In this document: positions 52,447 to 61,000 of the stretch, in pieces
Layout: each line of letters starts with the position of its first letter
How positions within the stretch are numbered: position 1 is the first letter of the stretch
Source of the DNA: Citreicoccus inhibens
Lineage (GTDB): Bacteria > Myxococcota > Myxococcia > Myxococcales > Myxococcaceae
Direction: 5' to 3'
NCBI RefSeq assembly: GCF_019039035.1
Contig: NZ_JAHNZT010000034.1
Location: 27,052 to 91,051 of the forward strand
Length of the DNA: 64,000 bases
Notes under the pieces: model-generated
Databases searched by the model: none
Told to the model about the DNA's origin: nothing
Seen by the model: only the letters and a program-made list of their open reading frames with translations
Translations under genes and position numbers: made by a program

Positions 52447-53988
52447 TCATCCTCCCCTGACAGGGAAAACCGTAATGATTCGGTTCGCGTCACCGGAATC
52501 TACCACGACCCGAATCAGGTCTCGCAAGCCATTCACTTTGAGCTTCATTTGAAACACCTGGAGCCGCCGCCCAGGTGTCGAGATTCGGTTGCCGTTCTTG
52601 ACTACCTCCTCAGCGGCTTCCAACACCTGCGCGCGAGTTGTTCCCGAAGCAAACAGGTCACCGGCACCCTCTGGATGGGTTCCCGAAATGTGCCGTGCCT
52701 CAATATGTTGCCAGCCCTCTTGCAGGTTCCCTTCGTCCAAGTGAGGAGGCACTCGATGCGGTGCTCTGCCAAGTGTCGCGGGTGGCTGAGCGCCAGAGGG
52801 CATCGCCTGGCTGAGGACAAGCATCCGACCCGCAGTGGCACTCATCACCATCGCAGCCTGCCCCACAGGCACCGCGATGTGTTCCATCACCAACTCCCCG
52901 GAGGAGGAGAGGGACAAGGTCGACACCATCGCCTCGGAGCCTCCCATCGTCGCGGTCACAGCACGTGATGCTCCCGATAGAGTTCCTCCAACGGCATACA
53001 AGCTCGTCACCCACTTCGCCACCGATTGGATCTGCTCCCCCTGAGTCATGCGCTGGAAGCGCTCCAGATACTCCGGTGAAGAGTCAAGGAGCGCCACCAC
53101 TCCCGCCGGAAGCTTCTGCAAAGCCATAAAGCCATCCACCGGGAACGTCAGGAACTTCCCGATGGCCATCGCCATGTCGAAAAGCGCTTCTTGCGCGCCA
53201 TCCAGCGAGCGACCGATGACATCCGCGTCAGAGTGCACCTCCGCGAGCGGCTCGTCGCCTATCGCCCTCAACTGCTCATCCGCGAGCCGAAAGACCGCGG
53301 TCCGCCCCAAGTAGAAGCGCCCCAGTTCGAAGCGAGCCGCCCTCAATGCCCCTTCGCGCCACTCCACCGGGCCCACCCTCTGCTGGGTCCGGCCACTGAG
53401 CACCCAAGCCAGGTAGCCATCCGGTCGAAGTACGGCCACCCCGCGCAGCCGCTCCATTCGCTTCAGCAACTCCGCACCAGACACGGACACCGCCCCCTCT
53501 GCCAACACCTCACTCAAGAGGAAGCTGGCCCCCATGCGCGGTGGAAAGCTCCCCAGCGTCACGGGCTTCCTCATCAACTCAGCGAGAAGCCGAGCCGCCC
53601 ATGCCGAAGACAAGGGACTGCCCGATACCGGTAGCGCGTCGCGTTCATCCAATCCCGCGCGCACCAGCAAGCGCTGAAATGACTCTTCGCCCTCAACCAT
53701 GGCGGGATGCCCAAAACCATCCGAAGAACTCACCATGCCTACCCCCGAACTGAGCGCACGCAGCTCTCGGTGGTGGCGCAGCCGCTCCGACGCGCTGGAG
53801 TCAGGAGATGAGCGTCGAGGAATAACCAACTCATGCGCACCCTCCATATCCCCCTGCGCATGGAAGGTGACCCTCGAAGTCGAGGGAGGAGTATCCCGCG
53901 CCGCGCCGCTGTCTTCGGGGCGGCCTCTCACCGAAGCGCATCCCGTCACCAGGAAGGCGCTACACAGCAGCAAGACATCAACGCGCAT
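52447..53988 (-). CDS. sitA: SitA-like polymorphic toxin lipoprotein
   Basis: A 513-residue lipoprotein: signal MRVDVLLLCSAFLVTGC with lipobox VTGC and Cys17. The long middle part (about 30-400) is conserved-type helical sequence (VSGAELLKRMERLRGVAVLRP, GRFYLGRTAVFRLADEQLRA) and contains a hydrophobic region near 340-400. The last 89 residues, from GWQHIEARH at 425, form a separate small domain with HIEARH, LFASGTT, VNGLRDLIRVVVD and IITVFPV. This resembles the BECR/EndoU-type RNase fold of polymorphic toxins. In M. xanthus SitA is delivered between cells by TraA/TraB outer-membrane exchange. The start overlaps the sitB end by 11 bases. The name is a homology-by-layout call. Confidence 0.72.
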   Translation of the reverse strand: MRVDVLLLCSAFLVTGCASVRGRPEDSGAARDTPPSTSRVTFHAQGDMEGAHELVIPRRSSPDSSASERLRHHRELRALSSGVGMVSSSDGFGHPAMVEGEESFQRLLVRAGLDERDALPVSGSPLSSAWAARLLAELMRKPVTLGSFPPRMGASFLLSEVLAEGAVSVSGAELLKRMERLRGVAVLRPDGYLAWVLSGRTQQRVGPVEWREGALRAARFELGRFYLGRTAVFRLADEQLRAIGDEPLAEVHSDADVIGRSLDGAQEALFDMAMAIGKFLTFPVDGFMALQKLPAGVVALLDSSPEYLERFQRMTQGEQIQSVAKWVTSLYAVGGTLSGASRAVTATMGGSEAMVSTLSLSSSGELVMEHIAVPVGQAAMVMSATAGRMLVLSQAMPSGAQPPATLGRAPHRVPPHLDEGNLQEGWQHIEARHISGTHPEGAGDLFASGTTRAQVLEAAEEVVKNGNRISTPGRRLQVFQMKLKVNGLRDLIRVVVDSGDANRIITVFPVRGG

Positions 53989-55426
53989 TGTCTACCCCCA
54001 GCCCCATGGAGACGAAGGAACCTGGACGCAGTTCCCACCCGGGCGAGGGGAACAGCAGCGTACCCCCTCGCGCCAGTGCGTACAGCTTTCCCGCGAAGCG
54101 CCAGCGCATCTCTGCCGAAACAAGAGAGCGAGTCCCTGTGACATTCGCCCCCACCACCCGCCCGCTCAGCGCAAGTTCCAGACTCCGCGTAAACAACTGC
54201 ACCGCCACGCGGCCATCCATGTCGACGCGCCCCCAGCTGAATGCCTCGACGGCCAACGAGCCGTCCAGATGCCGCTGGAGAAGTCCGCCCAAACGAACCC
54301 TGTCCCACCCGACATTCGCCTCGGCATAGACGGAGTACCCGTCTGGGAATGGCGCCTCCGCCGCCGGGCCTCCACCCGCCGTCACGCCAGCTACCCGGAA
54401 GCGCGCCAACTCGTAGTCCGGTCCGAAGGTCCCCTGGCGGAAACCACCGTGTTGCCGACGCAGCTCCAATCGCAACCGCGCATTCAGAGAGAGCGTCTCC
54501 ACGTCCATCCCCACACCCGCCACCGCGCCCCAAGCACCACCCCTGCCTGGACGTCCTCCGTAGCCAGCCAGGAGGTGCATCTCGTAGTCCGGGTGCACCA
54601 CCACCACGGCAGTTCCATCCAGATGAGCCAGCGTCAATTCGGGAGAATCTCCTCCCGCGCGTCCCCAGTCGTGCACCGCGGACAAAGCCAGCGTGAAGCG
54701 CCCCGCCTGACTCGGTCGGCCGAAGAGGACGTGCTGCACATCCAATTCTACTTCAGCGCCGATGAGACGAGCGCCCAGAACATCCGAGGCAAACGCTTCG
54801 ACATAGAAGGGCGCCAAGGCCCCCGTCAGGAATCCGCCCGCGGGGTGGTAGTTCGGGTTGCCTCGGTTGGAGTAGCGCTGCACGAGGTGCCCGGAAAGAA
54901 GGCTGTAGCTCTCCAGGGCCCCCAACCAAACGCCCATCGGGGCGGCGTCCGAGCCCAGCTTGAGTGCACGCACCCATTGGCCCCAGTCCGACAGCGTGTC
55001 CCAGTCTTCTTTCCGCACCCATCCGCCCCTCGCATCCCCGCCTCCCAGTCGAAGGCGGACGGGCGCTCCCAGGTTGAGGCCAAACTCAGCCCCTCCGTCG
55101 ACGACCAGCGTTGGCTCCACTTGCACGAAGCCTTCCCGTTCACCCACTCCACGACGCGGGAGCAACGCCAACGGCATTGCGTCTATCCGGGCCAGGTAGT
55201 TCCAGCGATTCACCCGCGGCAGCGTCTCGTCTGGAGGTGGCCCGGCTGGGTCCTCCGGCCAAGGCAACGACGCGGCGCGAGGTGGCTGAGGGGGCACCTC
55301 ACCACCTGAAGGCAATGGGTTGGATACCCCGTTCGACCGGGCAGACTGTGACTCCGTCAATTCGTCCGCCCACGCTCCACTTGCCACGAATAGCAGCGAC
55401 AGCGCCACGGCTCGTGCCCGTTTCAT
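53978..55426 (-). CDS. sitB: SitB-like accessory protein of the toxin cassette
   Basis: A 482-residue exported protein with signal peptide MKRARAVALSLLFVASGAWA starting at ATG 55424-55426; the frame opens nine codons further upstream. The body is beta-rich and barrel-like, with repeated blocks shared with the orphan paralog at 12,127-13,536 (LGAPVRLR, RKEDWDTLSDWGQWVRALKL, HLVQRYSN, NYHPAGG, ASDVLGARLIGAEVELD, GPDYELARFRVAGV). In M. xanthus SitB is the first gene of SitBAI cassettes and helps SitA delivery. It overlaps the toxin gene by 11 bases, so it is co-translated with it. A 16-bp palindrome lies in the 273-base upstream region. Confidence 0.75.
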   Translation of the reverse strand: MKRARAVALSLLFVASGAWADELTESQSARSNGVSNPLPSGGEVPPQPPRAASLPWPEDPAGPPPDETLPRVNRWNYLARIDAMPLALLPRRGVGEREGFVQVEPTLVVDGGAEFGLNLGAPVRLRLGGGDARGGWVRKEDWDTLSDWGQWVRALKLGSDAAPMGVWLGALESYSLLSGHLVQRYSNRGNPNYHPAGGFLTGALAPFYVEAFASDVLGARLIGAEVELDVQHVLFGRPSQAGRFTLALSAVHDWGRAGGDSPELTLAHLDGTAVVVVHPDYEMHLLAGYGGRPGRGGAWGAVAGVGMDVETLSLNARLRLELRRQHGGFRQGTFGPDYELARFRVAGVTAGGGPAAEAPFPDGYSVYAEANVGWDRVRLGGLLQRHLDGSLAVEAFSWGRVDMDGRVAVQLFTRSLELALSGRVVGANVTGTRSLVSAEMRWRFAGKLYALARGGTLLFPSPGWELRPGSFVSMGLGVDNAR

Positions 55427-55699
55427 CGCCCCCCCTGGCATCACCTTCAACACTGGAGTGATGCCAGGGACTGATTATCAAAGCGGTCTGACCCCGTACG
55501 GACGGCACAGGACCTGCTGATGTGTGAAACTCGCACCTAGGATGCGAACGGCACACACACACCGTCCCCATCCTGGACCTTCATGGATCATCCCCAAGCA
55601 CACTCACAGGTCGCGCCCATCACGCAAGGACGCGTCCTTGTGGCAATGCGCGCAAGGCTTCTGACACAGCGTCTCGCCCATCAGGGAACCCTCTCGTAC
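55427..55699. promoter_or_regulatory. Upstream region of the sit-like operon with a 16-bp palindrome
   Basis: This 273-base gap precedes the sitB-like gene and follows the end of the GST gene. It contains a perfect 16-bp palindrome, CAAGGACGCGTCCTTG at 55625-55640, 60 bases past the GST stop and about 200 bases before sitB. A TGATAATCA-like AT-rich stretch (55475-55483) is nearer to sitB and could be part of a promoter. The palindrome may be an operator or a weak terminator. No gene was seen. Confidence 0.4.
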
Positions 55700-56311
55700 T
55701 CACATCACAGCGCGGCGCACGGCCGGGCCTTGGCAGTGGCGCATGACGTACGCGACCAGTAGAGGATGCTGGGTGAGCAGCATCAACCTGTTCGCGAGAT
55801 GCAGGATGGATGCGAGCGCGATGTCCGCGGTGGTGAAGGTGGTTCCAACGATGTTCTCGCGGCCCCCCAGGCCCGCCACAATCATGTCGAGCACCTTCAC
55901 CATGCGCTCCTGGCGATTCGCGAGTTCCTCCGACGAGCGCGGGCCGACCGATGGAGCCTCGGACGACTGCGCGTCCCAATAGAACTCGAGCACCGCGGGT
56001 TCGAGGACCCCGTCCACGAACGCCAACCACTGGTAATAGAGGGCACGCTCTGGGGAACCTAACCGCGGGGCCAGGGCCTTCTCCGGGAACATGTCTGTCA
56101 AATGGAGACAACAGGCCATAGGCCCCAGCAGCGTGAGGTCTCCATCCACGAGCGCGGGGAGTTCGCCCAGCGGGTGGATCGCCAGATAGTCGGGAGACAG
56201 GTTCTCTTTCTTGGAAAGGTCGATGCGCGCCAATTCGTAGGGCACGCCAATCTCCTCGAGCAGCCAACGGACACGGGTCGCACGGCTTCGAGGGGCAAAG
56301 TACAGCTTCAT
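55700..56311 (-). CDS. Glutathione S-transferase
   Basis: A 203-residue GST. The thioredoxin-like N-terminus (MKLYFAPRSRATRVRWLLEE, then IGVPYELARIDLSKKENLSP) carries the Ser/Arg-type catalytic segment and the cis-Pro region LGELPALVDGDLTL. The C-terminal helical domain ends WDAQ and GTTFTTADIALASILHLANR, the conserved N-capping Asp motif. It resembles beta-class or YfcF-like bacterial GSTs. ATG 56309-56311 is chosen over 56317 because GGAG precedes it. It is divergent from a LysR regulator with a perfect inverted repeat between them, so it is probably induced by that regulator. Confidence 0.9.
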   Translation of the reverse strand: MKLYFAPRSRATRVRWLLEEIGVPYELARIDLSKKENLSPDYLAIHPLGELPALVDGDLTLLGPMACCLHLTDMFPEKALAPRLGSPERALYYQWLAFVDGVLEPAVLEFYWDAQSSEAPSVGPRSSEELANRQERMVKVLDMIVAGLGGRENIVGTTFTTADIALASILHLANRLMLLTQHPLLVAYVMRHCQGPAVRRAVM

Positions 56312-56361
56312 GTGCACGCTCCTGGGCTTGAACGAGCGCCAAGGTGACGTGACCGAGCCGT

Positions 56362-56397
56362 CCTGACAATGCGCCCTGCTCCGGACACATTGTCAGG
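56362..56397. promoter_or_regulatory. Perfect 10-bp inverted repeat in the GST/LysR divergent promoter
   Basis: CCTGACAATG at 56362-56371 and CATTGTCAGG at 56388-56397 are exact inverted copies with a 16-base spacer. The site lies in the 100-base gap between the GST gene and its divergent LysR gene, 15 bases before the LysR start. The geometry fits a dimeric LTTR site, so it is a strong candidate operator and probably also autoregulates the LysR gene. Confidence 0.75.
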
Positions 56398-56411
56398 TTA
56401 AACTTGACGTC

Positions 56412-57308
56412 ATGATCTCCCCCGCAGACATGATGCTCTTCGTCACCGTGGTCCGAGCGGAGAGCTTCACCCGGGCCGCGAGCCAGCTCGGCATCACGAA
56501 GCAGACCGTCAGCGAGCGCATTGGCAATCTGGAGAAGCGCCTCGGGGTGCGCCTGCTCGAACGAACGACGCGGCGCCTGAGACCCACCGGAGCCGGAGTG
56601 ACGTACTACGAGCGCTGCTCCGCCATCGCCGCGCAGATCGAGGAGGCGAACAGCGAAATACAGCAGAGGCAGGATGAACCTTCAGGACTGCTGAGAATCG
56701 CTTCGCCGTCGCTCTACGGGCGGCGCTTCCTCACTCCCGTGATTGCGAGCTACCTGGTCCGCCACCCGCAGGCGCGCGTGGAGCTGGTCCTGGCGAATCG
56801 GCGCATCCACCTCATCGAAGAGGGCCTGGACCTGGCGATCCACATCGGGCCGCTCGACGACTCGTCCCTCGTGGCGAAGAAGCTCGCTGAGATTCCGTTC
56901 CACTTCGTCGCGAGCCCGCGCTACCTGTCGAAGTACGGCTCCCCGAGTCCCAAGGACCTCGGCGCTGCGCGCTGCATTGGCATCGGAGCGTTCGAGACCT
57001 GGGAGGTCGCGGGAGTGAAAACTCGAATCGACCCGGTCCTGACGCTGAATGACTTGGAACTCGCCTGTGAGGCAGCGCTGGCCGGGGTGGGCATCGCGAG
57101 AGTCCCAGTCCCGCTCATCCGCGAAGCCGTCCAAGACGGCCGCCTGAAGGTCCTCTTCGGCCCCAAGCCCGCGATGATGCGAGCCATTCACGCCATTTAC
57201 CCCAGCCGAACAAACCTCCCAGCCAAGGTCCGAGTCTTCCTAGACGCCCTGACCGCCCTCACCGAACCGGAACCACCCCTCGTCCCAAATCCGAGACGAA
57301 AGCGCTAA
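56412..57308 (+). CDS. LysR-family transcriptional regulator
   Basis: A 298-residue LTTR with the N-terminal HTH in MISPADMMLFVTVVRAESFT, RAASQLGITKQTVSERIGNL and EKRLGVRLLERTTRRLRPTG. The effector domain is of the AaeR/DsdC-like CrgA group (LRIASPSLYGRRFLTPVIAS, FHFVASPRYLSKYG). Its Lys-rich tail (PNPRRKR) is slightly basic. It is divergent from the GST gene and separated from it by the perfect inverted repeat, so it should regulate GST. GC is lower than in the first part of the window. Confidence 0.92.
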   Translation: MISPADMMLFVTVVRAESFTRAASQLGITKQTVSERIGNLEKRLGVRLLERTTRRLRPTGAGVTYYERCSAIAAQIEEANSEIQQRQDEPSGLLRIASPSLYGRRFLTPVIASYLVRHPQARVELVLANRRIHLIEEGLDLAIHIGPLDDSSLVAKKLAEIPFHFVASPRYLSKYGSPSPKDLGAARCIGIGAFETWEVAGVKTRIDPVLTLNDLELACEAALAGVGIARVPVPLIREAVQDGRLKVLFGPKPAMMRAIHAIYPSRTNLPAKVRVFLDALTALTEPEPPLVPNPRRKR

Positions 57309-57412
57309 CAAGCCTGAAGACCCAATCCGAAGCAACATCCCATGCGCGCGGAGGTGACACGCAGCCTATGGTCCGCGAAGCGCAGGCAAACCGTCCTGCC
57401 AAGGAGAGGCGG

Positions 57413-57961
57413 ATGCGTTCGAGTCACAGGTCCTGGATCGCCATGCTGGCATTGTTGTCTCCGATGGGGCTGCAAGCCGCAGAGCCCCAATTGAACGCGG
57501 AGCAGGCGTTCCACCAACTGACGACCCTGGTGGGGACCTGGGAAGGAAAGTTCGAGGACAGCCGAACGCACAGCGTCACGTACCGGCTCACAGCGGGAGG
57601 CACCACGCTCGTCGAGACCTGGACGCTCGCGCCCGGACGCGAATCCCTGACGCTCTACCATTTGGATGGCGACGCCCTGGTGGCGGACCACTATTGCCCG
57701 CAAGGCAACACCCCCCGTCTCCAACTGGAGAAGGGAAGCAGCGCCGACAAGCTGTCCTTCATTTTCCGAGATGGAACGAACTTGCAGGTCAAAAACAAAT
57801 CACATCAACACGCCTTCTGGATGACACTAAGAGGGAAAGACTCCTTCATCCGGAGCGAGACCTATGTGAAGAACGGCAGCACGCCCACAGAGCAACAGCA
57901 GAACACCCCAGACAAGCCGATCACCTATCACCGGATGACCCAATCCACCCCAAAGCCCTGA
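57413..57961 (+). CDS. Exported DUF1579-like (lipocalin-fold) hypothetical protein
   Basis: A 182-residue protein with a signal peptide (MRSSHRSWIAMLALLSPMGLQA) at ATG 57413, which has GGAGAGG in front. The mature part (AEQAFHQLTTLVGTWEGKFE, DSRTHSVTYRLTAGGTTLVE and TLYHLDGDALVADHYCPQGN) has the LVGTWEG and HYCPQGN pattern of small lipocalin-fold proteins of the DUF1579/THAP4-like type. It is the last gene before the CRISPR array and has no Cas-like feature. It ends 51 bases before the first degenerate repeat. Confidence 0.7.
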   Translation: MRSSHRSWIAMLALLSPMGLQAAEPQLNAEQAFHQLTTLVGTWEGKFEDSRTHSVTYRLTAGGTTLVETWTLAPGRESLTLYHLDGDALVADHYCPQGNTPRLQLEKGSSADKLSFIFRDGTNLQVKNKSHQHAFWMTLRGKDSFIRSETYVKNGSTPTEQQQNTPDKPITYHRMTQSTPKP

Positions 57962-58011
57962 GCCCATCGCCAGACGCCACGAATAAAGCGACCACCCAAC
58001 CCCGCCTTGAC

Positions 58012-61000
58012 ATCTCAACCCACGCCCCTCGCGGACACGAGGAGTGACCTACCTCGAGGAGGAGCCCGGTAGCGCGGGCAAATTCCAACCCACGCTCCTC
58101 GCGGACACGGGGAGCGGCTGGTGGCCGCCTTCAGCACGTGCCCCGCCTGCTTGTTTCAACCCACGATCCTCGCGGACACGAGGAGCGACTCTTCGCGACT
58201 CCCGAGGAAGCGCTGATTCATCGTTTCAACCCACGCTCCTCGCGGACACGAGGAGCGACTAGCCACACTGCGCGGCGTGGCACAACTGGGCGGTTTCAAC
58301 CCACGCTCCTCGCGGACACGAGGAGCGACATGTCCGCAGTGGGTGCTGGCGTGTCCCTGCGCATGGTTTCAACCCACGATCCTCGCGGACACGAGGAGCG
58401 ACTGGTGACGGCCTCTACCTGTGGGTTGCGGCTCAGGTTTCAACCCACGCTCCTCGCGGACACGAGGAGCGACACCGAGAGGTTCTCTACGGGCCGCCTG
58501 GAAGGCAGTTTCAACCCACGCTCCTCGCGGACACGAGGAGCGACACTTGCTTGTCAGCCAGCTCGCGGACCATCTTCAGTTTCAACCCACGCTCCTCGCG
58601 GACACGAGGAGCGACGGTGTGCTCCAAGGCCATATCGCGAATGATCTTGTTTCAACCCACGCTCCTCGCGGACACGAGGAGCGACTTGGCCGCGGCGGCT
58701 GCATCAAGGCCCGCGTTGTAGTTTCAACCCACGCTCCTCGCGGACACGAGGAGCGACAACGAGGGCGTTGTGCTGGGCGAGCGAGTCCTGTTTCAACCCA
58801 GGCTCCTCGCGGACACGAGGAGCGACAGCTCGTCGTCGAGATCGTCAGTTGGACTTTGAGTTTCAACCCACGCTCCTCGCGGACACAAGGAGCGACTCCT
58901 CTGTTTTGCTGACGAGGTCTGGGCCTATATGTTTCAACCCACGCTCCTCGCGGACACGAGGAGCGACTTCTCCGCAACCAGAGGGATGCGCGCGCGGATT
59001 GGTTTCAAACCACGCTCCTCGCGGACACAAGGAGCGACGTTCATAGCTCGCTCCGCGTCATCGCGATGATCGTTTTAACCCACGTTCCTCGCGGACACGA
59101 GGAGCGACCGTCGCAAGACTGTCCGGAACACCTCAGCGGCATCGTTTCAACCCACGCTCCTCGCGGACACGAGGAGCGACGCTCGGACATGGAGGTCCGG
59201 CCTGCGTCCCAGGGTTTCAACCCACGCTCCTCGCGGACACGAGGAGCGACCGTGGACGCCTTGCTCGACCTTGCGCGCAACAGGTTTCAACCCACGCTCC
59301 TCGCGGACACGAGGAGCGACGTGCCAGGCGTGCCCAACGCTACGAAGAGCGGCGCGTTTCAACCCACGCTCCTCGCGGACACGAGGAGCGACTGAGCCCG
59401 CCCCCCGCCGCACGAGGATGACAGCGTTTCAACCCACGCTCCTCGCGGACACGAGGAGCGACCGTACGGATGTCGCAGCAAGCTTGAGGCCCCTCGGTTT
59501 CAACCCACGCTCCTCGCGGACACGAGGAGCGACCGGGCACATGCCGGCGCCACACGTCCTCGGACATGTTTCAACCCACGCTCCTCGCGGACACGAGGAG
59601 CGACGTGCCGCGCACCCAGTACCAGCCGGCAACCTGTTTCAACCCACGCTCCTCGCGGACACGAGGAGCGACCGCACGTGAGGCCGGTAAACCGGTCGTG
59701 GCGCATGTTTCAACCCACGCTCCTCGCGGACACGAGGAGCGACGGGGCTCGACCTCACGAAGAGCCTCGGATACGGGTTTCAACCCACGCTCCTCGCGGA
59801 CACGAGGAGCGACCGACGCACGCGTTGACGGCGTCAACCGACCGGCTGTTTCAACCCACGCTCCTCGCGGACACGAGGAGCGACCCGGTCCATTCGGTGG
59901 TGGACCGCAAGAAGTACGTTTCAACCCACGCTCCTCGCGGACACTAGGAGCGACCCGGCCGTTGCCGGGCGAGGTACGTCTCTTCGTAGTTTCAACCCAC
60001 GCTCCTCGCGGACACGAGGAGCGACTCGTCGTTGATTGGGGCGGCCATGGCTTGGCCGCGTTTCAACCCACGCTCCTCGCGGACACGAGGAGCGACGCGG
60101 AGAACGTGTCGCCACCTGCGCCGACCTGGTTTCAACCCACGCTCCTCGCGGACACGAGGAGCGACCGGTAGAGCTGGCGCGTGGCCTCCAGGGGAATGGA
60201 GTTTCAACCCACGCTCCTCGCGGACACGAGGAGCGACCTGGGCGTGCGTGCGCCCGGGGTAGTCGTTCCAGTTTCAACCCACGCTCCTCGCGGACACGAG
60301 GAGCGACGTACATCAACGCCCAGAGTCGCCGCTGCGCCGCGTTTCAACCCACGCTCCTCGCGGACACGAGGAGCGACCGGGTGCGTCAGGAGCTGCGCCG
60401 CGAGATTGCGAAGTTTCAACCCACGCTCCTCGCGGACACGAGGAGCGACTGACGCCCGCCGAGCGCGTGAGCTGGGCCCGCGAGTTTCAACCCACGCTCC
60501 TCGCGGACACGAGGAGCGACAGTCGACGGACAGCTCCAACAGGATGGCCCCGAGGTTTCAACCCACGCTCCTCGCGGACACGAGGAGCGACGAAGTCTGA
60601 GTTTGAGAAGCAGTTGTCACTCATGTTTCAACCCACGCTCCTCGCGGACACGAGGAGCGACCGATAATTAGGGTAGGTGCATAGTCACGATATCCGTTTC
60701 AACCCACGCTCCTCGCGGACACGAGGAGCGACCCCACGTCGCGCTCCAAAACCTGGGTCCCCTTCGGTTTCAACCCACGCTCCTCGCGGACACGAGGAGC
60801 GACCGGATGCCGATTTCCGCGAACGTGTTGCCCGTCGGGTTTCAACCCACGCTCCTCGCGGACACGAGGAGCGACATCGGCCGAGGTGAGGCCCTGCATG
60901 CTCGGGTCGTTTCAACCCACGCTCCTCGCGGACACGAGGAGCGACCCGTGTAGTTGGGCGCGTCCAACCACCGGGTGATGTTTCAACCCACGCTCCTCGC

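Noticed and set aside
57413..57961. Possible Cas-accessory gene next to the array
   Set aside because: It has a signal peptide and a lipocalin-like fold and no nuclease or RNA-binding motif, and it lies on the leader-distal side.
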